From IMG/VR virus record IMGVR_UViG_3300002835_000027, positions 62,001 to 126,000 of that record: DNA of 64,000 bases; one strand, given 5' to 3'. Origin of the DNA: a virus. The notes beneath the pieces were generated by a model. That model was not told the origin of the DNA. It did not search any database and saw only the letters and a program-made list of their open reading frames with translations. Positions 50,319 to 59,128 of this stretch are shown one piece after another. Made by a program: the position numbers and the translations under genes. Numbering within the stretch: the stretch's first letter is position 1; every line of letters begins with the position of its first letter.

Positions 50319-51290
50319 TTATGATACTGAATTATTAGATGGTAATGCTTGTAAACCCATTACACTACCACTTATATTTAATTCGCCGGTTGTATCCGGT
50401 CTAGTGATAGTAAAAGAATGATTATTAACTATAGTAACATGCAATTTAGTATATTTACCAATTGATTTACAATTAACAACCATATTAAATGCTGGTTTAA
50501 TTTTAGCTACTGCCGAATCCATAAAATTAACCGGTAAATCTATAGTAATTGAATTTGCTGCGTCTGCTATAACTGCATTAAATTGAATCGAGGTAAATAA
50601 TCCCGGTAAATTATTGGTCGTTGTGTTTTTTATCGTATATGTTGTTATTTTTTTAGAAGTATCTGAAGTATCTTCAACCGGATCGATAGATCCGATAGTT
50701 TGAACATATCTAATATTAGCTAACGCACCATCTGGCGAACTAGAATTCAAATCGCCCAATAATAACGGGCCGGTCATTGATACTTGACCGTCAATTGCTA
50801 CGAAATTATAATTTCCTTCGGTTAAAACGGTATCGACGTATAATTTAGTAACTGCTTCATTATTTAATTCAATAGTGGATGAACTTAAAATAGAACATAA
50901 TGTATCAGGTCCATCGTACGTAATATATGATTTTAATATAGTATCTAGAACTAAAGAACTATTACTAATAGTAGGAATAGAATCGATGTATATAATATCG
51001 ATCTTATCAGTATTTGGTTTTATATTAATTTCATTCCATGATGTATTAAAAACATTTAATTTTTTAGTTTGGCTATTATAATAAACTTGGCCTTGTATTG
51101 GTTTTAAAGGCGGAGTTGTATTGCAAAAATTCTCAGTTAAATGTAATAAATTAGTTAATAAATCTTGCCCATAATTATAAGAATCATTACCAATTAATGT
51201 AAGTGAAGTTTCTTTATTTCTAGATTTATAATTAATAATAAATGGAGTTGTATTTTTATCATTATATGAATAAATTGATAAATTACTCAT
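50319..51290 (-). CDS. Fibre-like virion protein, paralogue C (type F/C)
   Basis: 323 aa. N-terminal module KETSLTLIGNDSYNYGQDLL...KPIQGQVYYNSQTKKLNV. A shared segment IDIIYIDSIPTISNSSL and a beta-rich C-terminal half follow. Nearest relative is 53194-54213, which has the same GQ(V/T)YYN variant of the GQLWFD motif and NTDxxxIxYxDxIP. Its start overlaps the previous stop. Virion fibre role inferred. Confidence 0.7.
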   Translation of the reverse strand: MSNLSIYSYNDKNTTPFIINYKSRNKETSLTLIGNDSYNYGQDLLTNLLHLTENFCNTTPPLKPIQGQVYYNSQTKKLNVFNTSWNEINIKPNTDKIDIIYIDSIPTISNSSLVLDTILKSYITYDGPDTLCSILSSSTIELNNEAVTKLYVDTVLTEGNYNFVAIDGQVSMTGPLLLGDLNSSSPDGALANIRYVQTIGSIDPVEDTSDTSKKITTYTIKNTTTNNLPGLFTSIQFNAVIADAANSITIDLPVNFMDSAVAKIKPAFNMVVNCKSIGKYTKLHVTIVNNHSFTITRPDTTGELNISGSVMGLQALPSNNSVS

Positions 51291-52186
51291 GCTGAATACC
51301 CTATAATTGTAAACATTACTGTCGATGCAACCACGCCGCTTTTAGTTATAGTAATTGTCCCTTTTTTATTAGCAAAATCTAATTTAACGGCGGTGTTACT
51401 AACCGCGTCAGCATCGAAAGTATTACTATTAACACTATAATTAATTAAATTACTAACGTCATCTAATTTAATTGTGGTATTAGTATCGCTAGCACCTAAA
51501 TAAGCAACACCGTAAATATAAGTTAATTTCGACGGTAAAAAAGTAACAATACTATAACAACCATTAGTTAAAATAACTTCATTGGTTATAGTCATTACCG
51601 GCAAATTATCATCTACATATTTTTTAGTAATAGCAGTATATTCACTAGAAAACTCATTAATTTTTACATTAGATATAATTGGACCCGAAGTAGGTTCAGG
51701 ATTTCCAGTTAATGGAATAAATCCAGTCGGTCCACTAGGTTTTAATTTATCGACAAATTCTTTAGTTACTGCACTATAACCACTAGCATTATCTGATAAT
51801 GGCTTTAATAATAATGGACCGCTCATCATCCCATTAGATAACGGCAAATACTTATTTAATTTAATACCTAAATCATGTTCGGTTATGGCATCAGTCGGTT
51901 GTTTAGGTTTTTTGGAATAACCCAAATCAATCCATTCGGTTTTTGATTTAACTTTTAAATTATTATCTGATGTATCGTACCATAATTGCCCAATAATTGA
52001 ATTTATAGGTTCATCATCATTACTAAAATGTTCTAATAAATGCAATAAATTAGAATTTAGATCTTTACTATAATTAATTGAATTTTTTCCGTGTAGTATT
52101 AATGGCGTCTGAGCATTATACGATCGTTCAGGTATTAATAAATTTGTTTTATCAATATCTGTAAATTCTATAGTGTAATTAGTCAC
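51287..52186 (-). CDS. Fibre-like virion protein, paralogue D (type G/D)
   Basis: 299 aa with a GTG start preceded by CGGAG. N-terminal module AQTPLILHGKNSINYSKDLN...NSIIGQLWYDT. LNKYLPLSNGMMSGPLLL and TKEFVD/TKKYVD elements follow. Nearest relative is 54210-55130, sharing GYxxxPxxPxDA and LxxYLPxxxGxMxGxLLL. Tail-fibre-like; first gene of the second cassette. Confidence 0.7.
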   Translation of the reverse strand: MTNYTIEFTDIDKTNLLIPERSYNAQTPLILHGKNSINYSKDLNSNLLHLLEHFSNDDEPINSIIGQLWYDTSDNNLKVKSKTEWIDLGYSKKPKQPTDAITEHDLGIKLNKYLPLSNGMMSGPLLLKPLSDNASGYSAVTKEFVDKLKPSGPTGFIPLTGNPEPTSGPIISNVKINEFSSEYTAITKKYVDDNLPVMTITNEVILTNGCYSIVTFLPSKLTYIYGVAYLGASDTNTTIKLDDVSNLINYSVNSNTFDADAVSNTAVKLDFANKKGTITITKSGVVASTVMFTIIGYSA

Positions 52187-52213
52187 GATTACTCCGAAAT
52201 GCGTTTTGTTTGT

Positions 52214-53197
52214 TTAGGTCGAACTATTAGTTTCAGAACTAATCATCCCATTTATCATAATATTGATAATTTCATCCACTGAACTAATAATTCTAGATAT
52301 AGAAATTGATTTATCGTCTACTATAGTATATGATATATTATTGGTTTTACCGGAATTCGGATCATTTGGCGTATATTGAAATATACTACTAGAAACCAAA
52401 CATGTATAATCACCGACGAATGGTGTGTTCCAACTAATTGTCGCTTCAGTTTCGTTAATTGGGAATTTAAAATGTCCGGATATAGTCATTAATTTTTCAT
52501 TTAAAGATTCGGTTGTATAACTTATTAAATCATTAACGTTAGTAATACCGCCGGTTATTGTAATATTAGTATCGGTGGTATGTTTAAAAATTGATTTATT
52601 ATCAACGTAACTTTTATATGCTGCAGTATGCGACGTATAATACATTTCTGGTACGTGAATTATATTGGTCGTCGTATCTCCCGTATTCTTTAAATACCCA
52701 TCCATACTACTATCGCCGGCATATAAACAAGCACAAACTCGATCTTTTACGTATCTTTTAGTAGCTAATGCATTATCGTTACTAGATACCGTTAATAATA
52801 AAGGTCCGGTCATTTTTTTAGTATTTCCGGATATATTAATATAATCAGATAATGTATTGTTTAAAATATCCTTAGTTACATAATTTTCTATAGTATTAAA
52901 CTCGGCATTACATATTACATCCCAAGTTAAAAAAATAGGATCAATGCATAATTTTAATTGTTTGGTTGCAGAATCAAACCATAATTGACCTTCCAATACT
53001 TGGTTATTATAACCCGGTTCATAATCATTATTAAAATTATCTAATAATTTTAAAAAATTTTGATTTAATAGTTTACCCCAATCGGTACTACTCCGACCGA
53101 ATAAAGCTAAAGTAGTTTCATTATTAATAGTATTCGGCTTAATTTCTATTGTCGATTTACTATCTAAAAATTTTATATAATAATTATCTGATATCAT
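52214..53197 (-). CDS. Fibre-like virion protein, paralogue E (type E/B)
   Basis: 327 aa. N-terminal module NNETTLALFGRSSTDWGKLL...GYNNQVLEGQLWFDS. KMTGPLLL and TKRYVK/YKSYVD elements follow, with a Cys-x-Cys (CAC) like that of paralogue B. Third gene of the first cassette. Overlaps the preceding gene by ATGA. Confidence 0.7.
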   Translation of the reverse strand: MISDNYYIKFLDSKSTIEIKPNTINNETTLALFGRSSTDWGKLLNQNFLKLLDNFNNDYEPGYNNQVLEGQLWFDSATKQLKLCIDPIFLTWDVICNAEFNTIENYVTKDILNNTLSDYINISGNTKKMTGPLLLTVSSNDNALATKRYVKDRVCACLYAGDSSMDGYLKNTGDTTTNIIHVPEMYYTSHTAAYKSYVDNKSIFKHTTDTNITITGGITNVNDLISYTTESLNEKLMTISGHFKFPINETEATISWNTPFVGDYTCLVSSSIFQYTPNDPNSGKTNNISYTIVDDKSISISRIISSVDEIINIMINGMISSETNSST

Positions 53198-54213
53198 ATT
53201 AAATTACACTCATTCGTAATAACTGATGGGCTTTTTAATTCAGCTGATCTAAAACCAAATATAGTACCTTGAACTAATAAAGAACCAGTTTCTTCCGATC
53301 GTCTAAGAATAAATTGCGATCCGGATAATACAGAAACAGAAACCCGTTTATGTAATGTTTTCGAATTACATACAATTGACATTTCATATTTAGTATTGTC
53401 GGTTTTTGTTGGTATGAATGCGAATGGTAATGTAATAGTTTTATTTTTTTTATCTGGTAATGTACTACTAATACTAGTAGAAAAATTAATTACAGTAAAT
53501 GCATTCGATTGATCTATTTTTCCATTATCTAATAATCGACCAGTATTACGATAAGTAGTTATCATCATTTTTGTATCTGGATCTGCCGAATCAGTATAAT
53601 TATAACTAAGAGTTGATAATTGACCACAATTATCAACATACCCGACAGTAGCTGCTATATTTTTATTATCGAATCGAGATGGCGTTAATAGCAATAGCGA
53701 TCCGGTCATATGAACTGAGCCGACATCCCGTTTCATATATTCCGATTTTACTTTAGATGGGATAACTGTATTTACGTATTGTATTGATACGGCTTCATTA
53801 TCGTCAGTAAATTTTGTTTTTGATGTTGTTATATCAACTGATTTAATATTTCCGGATAATGGTAAATAATTTACCAGCTCTTCTTTTAATGACATTGATC
53901 CGTTATTAATTGCTGGTATTTTATCGACATAAACAATACCTAATGGGTCAGTATTAGGAGTGGTTATAATAGGCTGCCATTCAGTCGAGGTATAAACATT
54001 TAATTGTTTAGTTTCGTTATTATAATATGTCTGACCTAATATCGGATTTTGTGGTTCATTGGGGCCGCAATAATTATTAGCTAATCTAATTAAATTAGTT
54101 AATAATTGCTCGCCGAAATTCGCAGCATCTGCTCCGACTAATACTAATGATGTTTCATTATTAACATCATCGATGGTATATGATTTTGATTGATTTGTTG
54201 ATTTTATAATCAT
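53194..54213 (-). CDS. Fibre-like virion protein, paralogue F (type F/C)
   Basis: 339 aa. N-terminal module NNETSLVLVGADAANFGEQLL...NPILGQTYYNNETKQLNV, then NTDPLGIVYVDKIPAINNGSM and several YVD/YVN elements. Ends in a beta domain. Second gene of the first cassette; overlaps its neighbours by ATGA. The GQTYYN variant is shared only with paralogue C. Confidence 0.7.
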   Translation of the reverse strand: MIIKSTNQSKSYTIDDVNNETSLVLVGADAANFGEQLLTNLIRLANNYCGPNEPQNPILGQTYYNNETKQLNVYTSTEWQPIITTPNTDPLGIVYVDKIPAINNGSMSLKEELVNYLPLSGNIKSVDITTSKTKFTDDNEAVSIQYVNTVIPSKVKSEYMKRDVGSVHMTGSLLLLTPSRFDNKNIAATVGYVDNCGQLSTLSYNYTDSADPDTKMMITTYRNTGRLLDNGKIDQSNAFTVINFSTSISSTLPDKKNKTITLPFAFIPTKTDNTKYEMSIVCNSKTLHKRVSVSVLSGSQFILRRSEETGSLLVQGTIFGFRSAELKSPSVITNECNLI

Positions 54214-55130
54214 GATGTAAACCCCGTAATCATATAATACGCCTTTACTGCTACTGAATGACCATGTCTAATAATTTTAAATTCACCGGAATTAATATTA
54301 TCAGTAATAATAGCGCAATCTACTGTTATATTTTCATCAACTATATCAATTATGTTAACTTGGGCATTATAACCATATAATGGGATATAATTTGATATAT
54401 TGATAGTTATTATATTAGATTCGGCACCAATATACGCTGTTCCGAAAATATGAATTAATTTAGATGGGGTAAACCTAACGATATTAATCGTTCCTTGTAC
54501 TGCATTGCTAGTCGAAGTTAAAGATAACCCTTCTCTAATCTCGATTTGCGTGATAGTATTATCTACGTAATCTACCGTAACAACTTGATTATTTACGGTC
54601 GGGAGTTCATTCTTTAAATATAATTTACCGGTTGCTAAATCATTACCAGATAATGGAATATATAAATGATCTTGAGGTATTTTACTATCTACGTATTTTT
54701 TAGTAGCTGCAGTTTCGTCTAAATCGGAGTCGTTATTATCACACAATAATAAAGAACCTAACATATTACCGCCGGTTATCGGTAAGTAATTAGATAATTT
54801 TGATGTTACTTCAGCATTTAATACTGCGTCCGATGGAATTACTGGAGGTCGAGTATATCCAACTTCTCGATATCCATCCGCCGATTCTTTTACCATTAAT
54901 TTATCATTTTTACTATCGAACCATAATTGCCCAACCACATCATTTAATGGAGCTGTATCATCAGCAAAGTTTTCTAATAAATTTAATAAGTTCTGATTTA
55001 CATGACTACCCCATGATGTGCATGATTTACCAATCAGTGTTATTGGAGTATCAGTATTAATTGATTTATACGGCACCCGGATCGCCTTATTATCGACATT
55101 CGAAAATTCAATTACGTAATTATCAGTCAT
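54210..55130 (-). CDS. Fibre-like virion protein, paralogue G (type G/D)
   Basis: 306 aa. N-terminal module NTDTPITLIGKSCTSWGSHV...NDVVGQLWFDSKNDKL. LSNYLPITGGNMLGSLLL, TKKYVDSK and VDYVDN follow, then a beta C terminus. First gene of the array. A CATAAATA late-type motif lies about 56 nt upstream. Virion fibre role inferred from repeated YVD elements and the shared module. Confidence 0.7.
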   Translation of the reverse strand: MTDNYVIEFSNVDNKAIRVPYKSINTDTPITLIGKSCTSWGSHVNQNLLNLLENFADDTAPLNDVVGQLWFDSKNDKLMVKESADGYREVGYTRPPVIPSDAVLNAEVTSKLSNYLPITGGNMLGSLLLCDNNDSDLDETAATKKYVDSKIPQDHLYIPLSGNDLATGKLYLKNELPTVNNQVVTVDYVDNTITQIEIREGLSLTSTSNAVQGTINIVRFTPSKLIHIFGTAYIGAESNIITINISNYIPLYGYNAQVNIIDIVDENITVDCAIITDNINSGEFKIIRHGHSVAVKAYYMITGFTS

Positions 55131-55186
55131 AAGACACCATTAATTCTTAATCGCACAGAAAACCCCATTAGATACATATATCGGTA

Positions 55187-55194
55187 TATTTATG
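55187..55194 (-). promoter_or_regulatory. Late-type promoter motif CATAAATA for the fibre array
   Basis: Minus-strand CATAAATA, 56 nt before the first gene of the six-gene array. Confidence 0.4.
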
Positions 55195-55246
55195 CGTCTA
55201 ATAGGGTTATAAAACCAAAAACTATTATTTAATAAACGAAATCGTT

Positions 55247-56131
55247 CTAGTTTAAGTGAACTAATTTGATATAATCATTAGTATGGATCATATTGCGTAA
55301 GTGGATTTTGCAACCCGCTGCATTTTTATGACCACCCCCTCCAAATTTTAATGCTAATTTACTGACGTCATAATCACCATTACTTCTAAATGATAATAAA
55401 ACATCACCAGATCCAGTAACTGAATAACATGCTCCGAAAGTTCCAGATTCTGATGCTAATGTATTTCCTAATTCCGAAATAAAAATAGATGAGCAATTAA
55501 CTATTAATCCTTCTTGATCATCTATAATACATTTAAATCCGTGTTTAGCTTGGAATTTAACTTGTTGCTTAATAAATGCATCGATCGATTTACCTTTTTC
55601 TAAAAATTGATCTAGGTAAGCTGAATTTTGACAATTATCTATAAGTTCATTCCACTTAATAAAATCATGTTCTATTAAACTTAATGATTTATTGAACCAA
55701 GCAATATCTGGAATATAATGATTCCATAAATCGTAATTTGAAATATATTGAATAGCAATCGGAGCGTTAATATTAGGATTAAAATAATCCCAAGTTAATA
55801 ATGCACCCGATTTAGACATATCAAAAATAGCAAAATCTAACCCATCTAATGCGGTTTGAGCTGATTTATGATGGTCTAATATCAAAACACTTTTCGCTAC
55901 TGATTGTATTAATAAACAGTAATCTCGGGGAAAACTAAAATCGACGATATAAACTTCTTTATTTCGGAATAATTCGATATCATAATCAGTTTGATATTGA
56001 ACTGGAAAATAATCGGCATCTTCCCCAAATTTGCGGTATATAACACACGCTGCACCGAAACCATCAGTACAGGATTTATGATAACAAACTAATATGTCTT
56101 TAATCAAATCGCTCGCTAATATTTCAGTCAT
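55247..56131 (-). CDS. DHH-family phosphoesterase
   Basis: 294 aa. CYHKSCTDGFGAACV supplies the first Asp motif, VDFSFP the second, LDHHKSA the DHH motif, and the C-terminal FGGGGHKNAAG is the DHHA1 signature. Family members include RecJ and oligoribonuclease/pAp phosphatases. The layout with a short DHHA1 fits a nanoRNase-like enzyme, but the substrate is open. It overlaps the end of the dNMP kinase gene by 8 nt. Confidence 0.82.
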   Translation of the reverse strand: MTEILASDLIKDILVCYHKSCTDGFGAACVIYRKFGEDADYFPVQYQTDYDIELFRNKEVYIVDFSFPRDYCLLIQSVAKSVLILDHHKSAQTALDGLDFAIFDMSKSGALLTWDYFNPNINAPIAIQYISNYDLWNHYIPDIAWFNKSLSLIEHDFIKWNELIDNCQNSAYLDQFLEKGKSIDAFIKQQVKFQAKHGFKCIIDDQEGLIVNCSSIFISELGNTLASESGTFGACYSVTGSGDVLLSFRSNGDYDVSKLALKFGGGGHKNAAGCKIHLRNMIHTNDYIKLVHLN

Positions 56132-56642
56132 TTATACCAACCTTATCTAATTTTAAATATAAATCTTCGATGGTTCCATTATTTTCAATAATATAATCAA
56201 CCAATGAATCATCAATTCCAGCTTCTGATACGTGATCAGAAACTAACCCAGTATCCCTAATTATTTTAATAATGATACCGCCATTATTTTTAATCCAATT
56301 TACTTCATTTTCAAATCGAACGTCTGGTATAACTACATTATTCGGCCCAATTTTAGAACTTAATATATTAACCCATATATTCGGATCAATCATATGCCTC
56401 CCCCATTCAGTTCCTAATGTAGCTGCTAATTTACGATAGGAAACTTGAATAAAAGGAATAGGGGTTTCTTTTAATTCATTGACGTACTTATCGATCGGAA
56501 AATCTCCGGCTAAAGCATAAACCATATCTTTAATTGGAGAAGCAAATGATAAAATTTCATAATTATGTTTTTCATGGAAATAGGTCGCCGACGTATCTTT
56601 ACCGGATCGCTTAAATCCAGCTATACCAATTATTTTTTTCAT
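56124..56642 (-). CDS. 1: Deoxynucleoside monophosphate kinase
   Basis: 172 aa. P-loop GIAGFKRSGKDT (a GKD Walker A), FASPIKDMV, the LGTEWGRHMIDPNIWVN segment and DVRFENEV are typical of phage dNMP kinases (T4 gp1). It phosphorylates dNMPs for DNA synthesis. T4 gp1 is 241 aa, so this is a short form. Start overlaps the denV-like stop (ATGA). Confidence 0.88.
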   Translation of the reverse strand: MKKIIGIAGFKRSGKDTSATYFHEKHNYEILSFASPIKDMVYALAGDFPIDKYVNELKETPIPFIQVSYRKLAATLGTEWGRHMIDPNIWVNILSSKIGPNNVVIPDVRFENEVNWIKNNGGIIIKIIRDTGLVSDHVSEAGIDDSLVDYIIENNGTIEDLYLKLDKVGIND

Positions 56643-57079
56643 TTAATATATCCGAATTGATTTAAGAATAGTTCAGTAATAGGTAATCGATTATATCGAT
56701 ACCACCAAATTTTACGTTGTAGTCGTTCAGTGATTCGAGCTTTAACTAAATTAAAATCTTTTTCTACCGGAACCCAATCATTAAATAAATCTTTCGGCCA
56801 AACCTCAGTCGGAAAATCATAATCATTTTTAATTCCCCTTCGCGATAATTCAGATTTAATCAATAGATATCTATCATGTAAATATTTTCCTTTATTATAA
56901 AAGAAATAACAATGGCCAGTATTTAATGTATATTCCGGCGGTACTTTAGCCGGAACAAAACCATTCTTACTACGTAAAGTTCGCAATAAATTACTACATA
57001 ACATTCTAGTTTCAACATATTCAGCTAATAAATGCTGGTCAGTTAAAATTTCAGGTTCAACAATATTAATTCGGACCAT
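56639..57079 (-). CDS. denV: Pyrimidine-dimer DNA glycosylase (endonuclease V)
   Basis: 146 aa against 138 in T4. MVRINIVEPEILTDQHLLAEY aligns directly with the T4 N terminus. Glu23, essential for catalysis, is present, as are the RxKNG-x-V, FFYNKGKYL and terminal WWYRYNRLP segments. T4 DenV uses the alpha-amino group of residue 2 as nucleophile. That residue is Val here rather than Thr; Met removal before Val is normal, so activity is plausible. Repairs UV dimers. Overlaps both neighbours. Confidence 0.9.
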   Translation of the reverse strand: MVRINIVEPEILTDQHLLAEYVETRMLCSNLLRTLRSKNGFVPAKVPPEYTLNTGHCYFFYNKGKYLHDRYLLIKSELSRRGIKNDYDFPTEVWPKDLFNDWVPVEKDFNLVKARITERLQRKIWWYRYNRLPITELFLNQFGYIK

Positions 57080-57600
57080 TAATTAATCTCCAAGGATTTT
57101 AAAATTTGATTAAAACGAGTTTCAACATCACCACTTAATATAACAACTTTATCTTCGCCAATATATTGGATTACTTGTTCGTAAATAGCATTTACCTCAT
57201 CTTGGAATTCTTTATCTAATGATCGAACTCCATCATCTACTATTTCAAACTCAGGTCTAATAAAAAATATTTTATCATAATCTGCAATTTGATTTAATGT
57301 ATCTAATTGATTTAATAAAGTAGAGGCTTTAATCTTTTTATTATTAAATTGATATAATGTATAAGTAAAACAATCTAAAATACCACGATCTGCAATAAAA
57401 TTATGCTTCTGTAAATTACTTAAATGAGTTAGCATAATATCTTGCTGCGTCTTATCATTACCATCTACACCAAACGGATTACCTAATGATCTAGGAATAC
57501 TAGTTACAAAATCGTAATCATTAAATAAACCAGATTCTTGCATTTTATTAACTAATGTAGTTTTTCCAGTAGACTGGGTTCCAGCAAATACAATTTTCAT
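57079..57600 (-). CDS. P-loop kinase-like ATPase (AAA_28/NadR-like)
   Basis: 173 aa from the ATG at 57600, preceded by GGAGG at 7 nt; an in-frame upstream ATG at 57651 is less likely. Walker A is FAGTQSTGKTT, followed by IADRGILDCFTYTLY and FFIRPEFEIVDDGVRS, the pattern of AAA_28 and NadR-type nucleoside kinases. Substrate unknown; its position with dNMP kinase suggests a nucleoside or nucleotide. Confidence 0.72.
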   Translation of the reverse strand: MKIVFAGTQSTGKTTLVNKMQESGLFNDYDFVTSIPRSLGNPFGVDGNDKTQQDIMLTHLSNLQKHNFIADRGILDCFTYTLYQFNNKKIKASTLLNQLDTLNQIADYDKIFFIRPEFEIVDDGVRSLDKEFQDEVNAIYEQVIQYIGEDKVVILSGDVETRFNQILKSLEIN

Positions 57601-57622
57601 AATACCTCCATTAAAAAAATAT

Positions 57623-57651
57623 ATTATAAAGTAATTAAATAATTTAATCAA
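57623..57651 (-). promoter_or_regulatory. Sigma70-like promoter for the kinase-denV-dNMPK-DHH operon
   Basis: Minus strand TTGATT (57651-57646), 17-nt spacer, TATAAT (57628-57623). Confidence 0.75.
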
Positions 57652-57674
57652 TCAAAAATAATACTATTATACTA

Positions 57675-57703
57675 TAGACCTTTGTCTACATATCGTATAT
57701 AAT
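57675..57703 (+). promoter_or_regulatory. Sigma70-like promoter for 57725
   Basis: TAGACC (4 of 6), 17-nt spacer, TATAAT (57698-57703); divergent with the promoter at 57623-57651. Confidence 0.5.
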
Positions 57704-57724
57704 ATTGTTTTTAATTAGGAGATA

Positions 57725-58213
57725 ATGATGCGTAAATCTAAAGATATAACGAAATTTGATATTGAATGGCAAATTAAACGCGTTAGTTTAAAAAGTTATA
57801 AAACGTATATTGAAAAATGTGATGTTGCGGCTGATTATCTAATGAAAAATAAAAATATTGCGGATCGAGAAAGAGTTTTAAATTATTTGGAAGGTTTATC
57901 TATGGCATATAAAAATGCAGATAGAAAATATATTTTAGATTTTAAAGATGAATTAGCTAAGATTGAAGTTACTGCGGAAAATAAATGTAATGTTAATTTA
58001 AATGAATTTAGTCATAAAGAATTAACGTCTGTTGGTAAAGATTTAATGGTTCGTGCTAAAGGTTGGTTAAAAGATGGTTATAGAAATGAAGAATTATTAA
58101 ATTTTTTAACTCGAGTTTTAGAAGCGACTAATGATACTAAAAGATTAAATCAATTAAATGAATTAATTGAATATAGTAAGTCGTTGCAGAATACACATAG
58201 TTTCTTTTTCTAA
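57725..58213 (+). CDS. Helical Lys-rich hypothetical protein
   Basis: 162 aa, almost all helix with many Lys/Glu/Asp. SD TAGGAG lies 5 nt before two adjacent ATGs (57725 and 57728). No domain recognised. It is a single-gene unit with its own promoter and a strong terminator, so it may be an early protein; function unknown. Confidence 0.7.
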   Translation: MMRKSKDITKFDIEWQIKRVSLKSYKTYIEKCDVAADYLMKNKNIADRERVLNYLEGLSMAYKNADRKYILDFKDELAKIEVTAENKCNVNLNEFSHKELTSVGKDLMVRAKGWLKDGYRNEELLNFLTRVLEATNDTKRLNQLNELIEYSKSLQNTHSFFF

Positions 58214-58230
58214 TAAAAATTTAAACAATA

Positions 58231-58256
58231 AAAAAGGGATCTTACGATCCCTTTTT
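58231..58256. terminator. Bidirectional terminator
   Basis: Stem AAAAAGGGATC / GATCCCTTTTT with loop TTAC; serves 58213 (+) and the DpdA-like gene ending at 58266 (-). Confidence 0.88.
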
Positions 58257-58265
58257 ATTTGGAAT

Positions 58266-59126
58266 TTATTTTACAAAAGATCTAAATGTTTTAATATTAT
58301 AATCTAATAATTCCATATCGAAGTCGGTATGATCTAAATAATCAACTAATTTCGTTCCTACTTTATTATCCAACCCATATTCCTCATATCGAATACCATT
58401 AATTGCATGAACGATTGGATTCGACGTATCGCAGCTTTCTAAGAATTTAAATGCGGGTCTTTGATAAACAGGTTCTTGATCCCGATAATAGATAAATTCT
58501 TGCGGTACACTACAACCCAATAGATGAGTAGGTTTAGTCGGTAAATTATCGCGAATAAACTCGACTAATAATGGTCTATTCATAGAATATTCAGCCAAAC
58601 AAAACTGATCATAATTACTAAAAATAGTCTTAGATGTAACTGCGGTTCCATCTTCATGATAAGAAATTGGCATATTATTATATCCCAATGCATTTACTAG
58701 GAATCGATAATTAAAACATAATGCAATCTTATCGACTTTATCGAACATTTGATGATAACAATCAATAAATTCATTTAATGTAGTTCCTTGAATTACTCCG
58801 ATCTTAATGCCGGGTAAGTCAAATTTACTATTCCATTCTTCGGCTTTATCTACGGTTGCTTTACCATTACCGATAACGTCAGGAATAATATATTCAGTCG
58901 GTTGTAATTTGCGAATCCAATCAGCATACTTATCTGAGTTAAATGCGGTTCCTAACTCGAATGCACTATTATCTAAAATAACAGTTCTATCTAATTCGAT
59001 TGATTTTTTATAAAAATCATAATATTCCTGATTTTCTTCAAATAAATGAACTAATGCGTAATCATAATCATTAAATTCTCTAGATTTTTCTAGCAATGCA
59101 ATAGGTACTTCATGTGAAATTTTCAT
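58266..59126 (-). CDS. TGT/DpdA-like DNA-guanine transglycosylase
   Basis: 286 aa with the TGT layout. It contains VILDNSAFELG (Asp near the TGT base-binding loop), IIPDVIGNGKATVDKAEEW, IKIGVIQGT (VQGG-like) and THLLGCSVPQEF (VG-like). Phage relatives called DpdA exchange guanine in DNA for a 7-deazaguanine. QueD at 33150 supports that pathway. The zinc site of bacterial TGT is not visible. A role on tRNA cannot be excluded. It lies 2 nt after the gene at 59129-59926. Confidence 0.65.
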   Translation of the reverse strand: MKISHEVPIALLEKSREFNDYDYALVHLFEENQEYYDFYKKSIELDRTVILDNSAFELGTAFNSDKYADWIRKLQPTEYIIPDVIGNGKATVDKAEEWNSKFDLPGIKIGVIQGTTLNEFIDCYHQMFDKVDKIALCFNYRFLVNALGYNNMPISYHEDGTAVTSKTIFSNYDQFCLAEYSMNRPLLVEFIRDNLPTKPTHLLGCSVPQEFIYYRDQEPVYQRPAFKFLESCDTSNPIVHAINGIRYEEYGLDNKVGTKLVDYLDHTDFDMELLDYNIKTFRSFVK

Positions 59127-59128
59127 TT

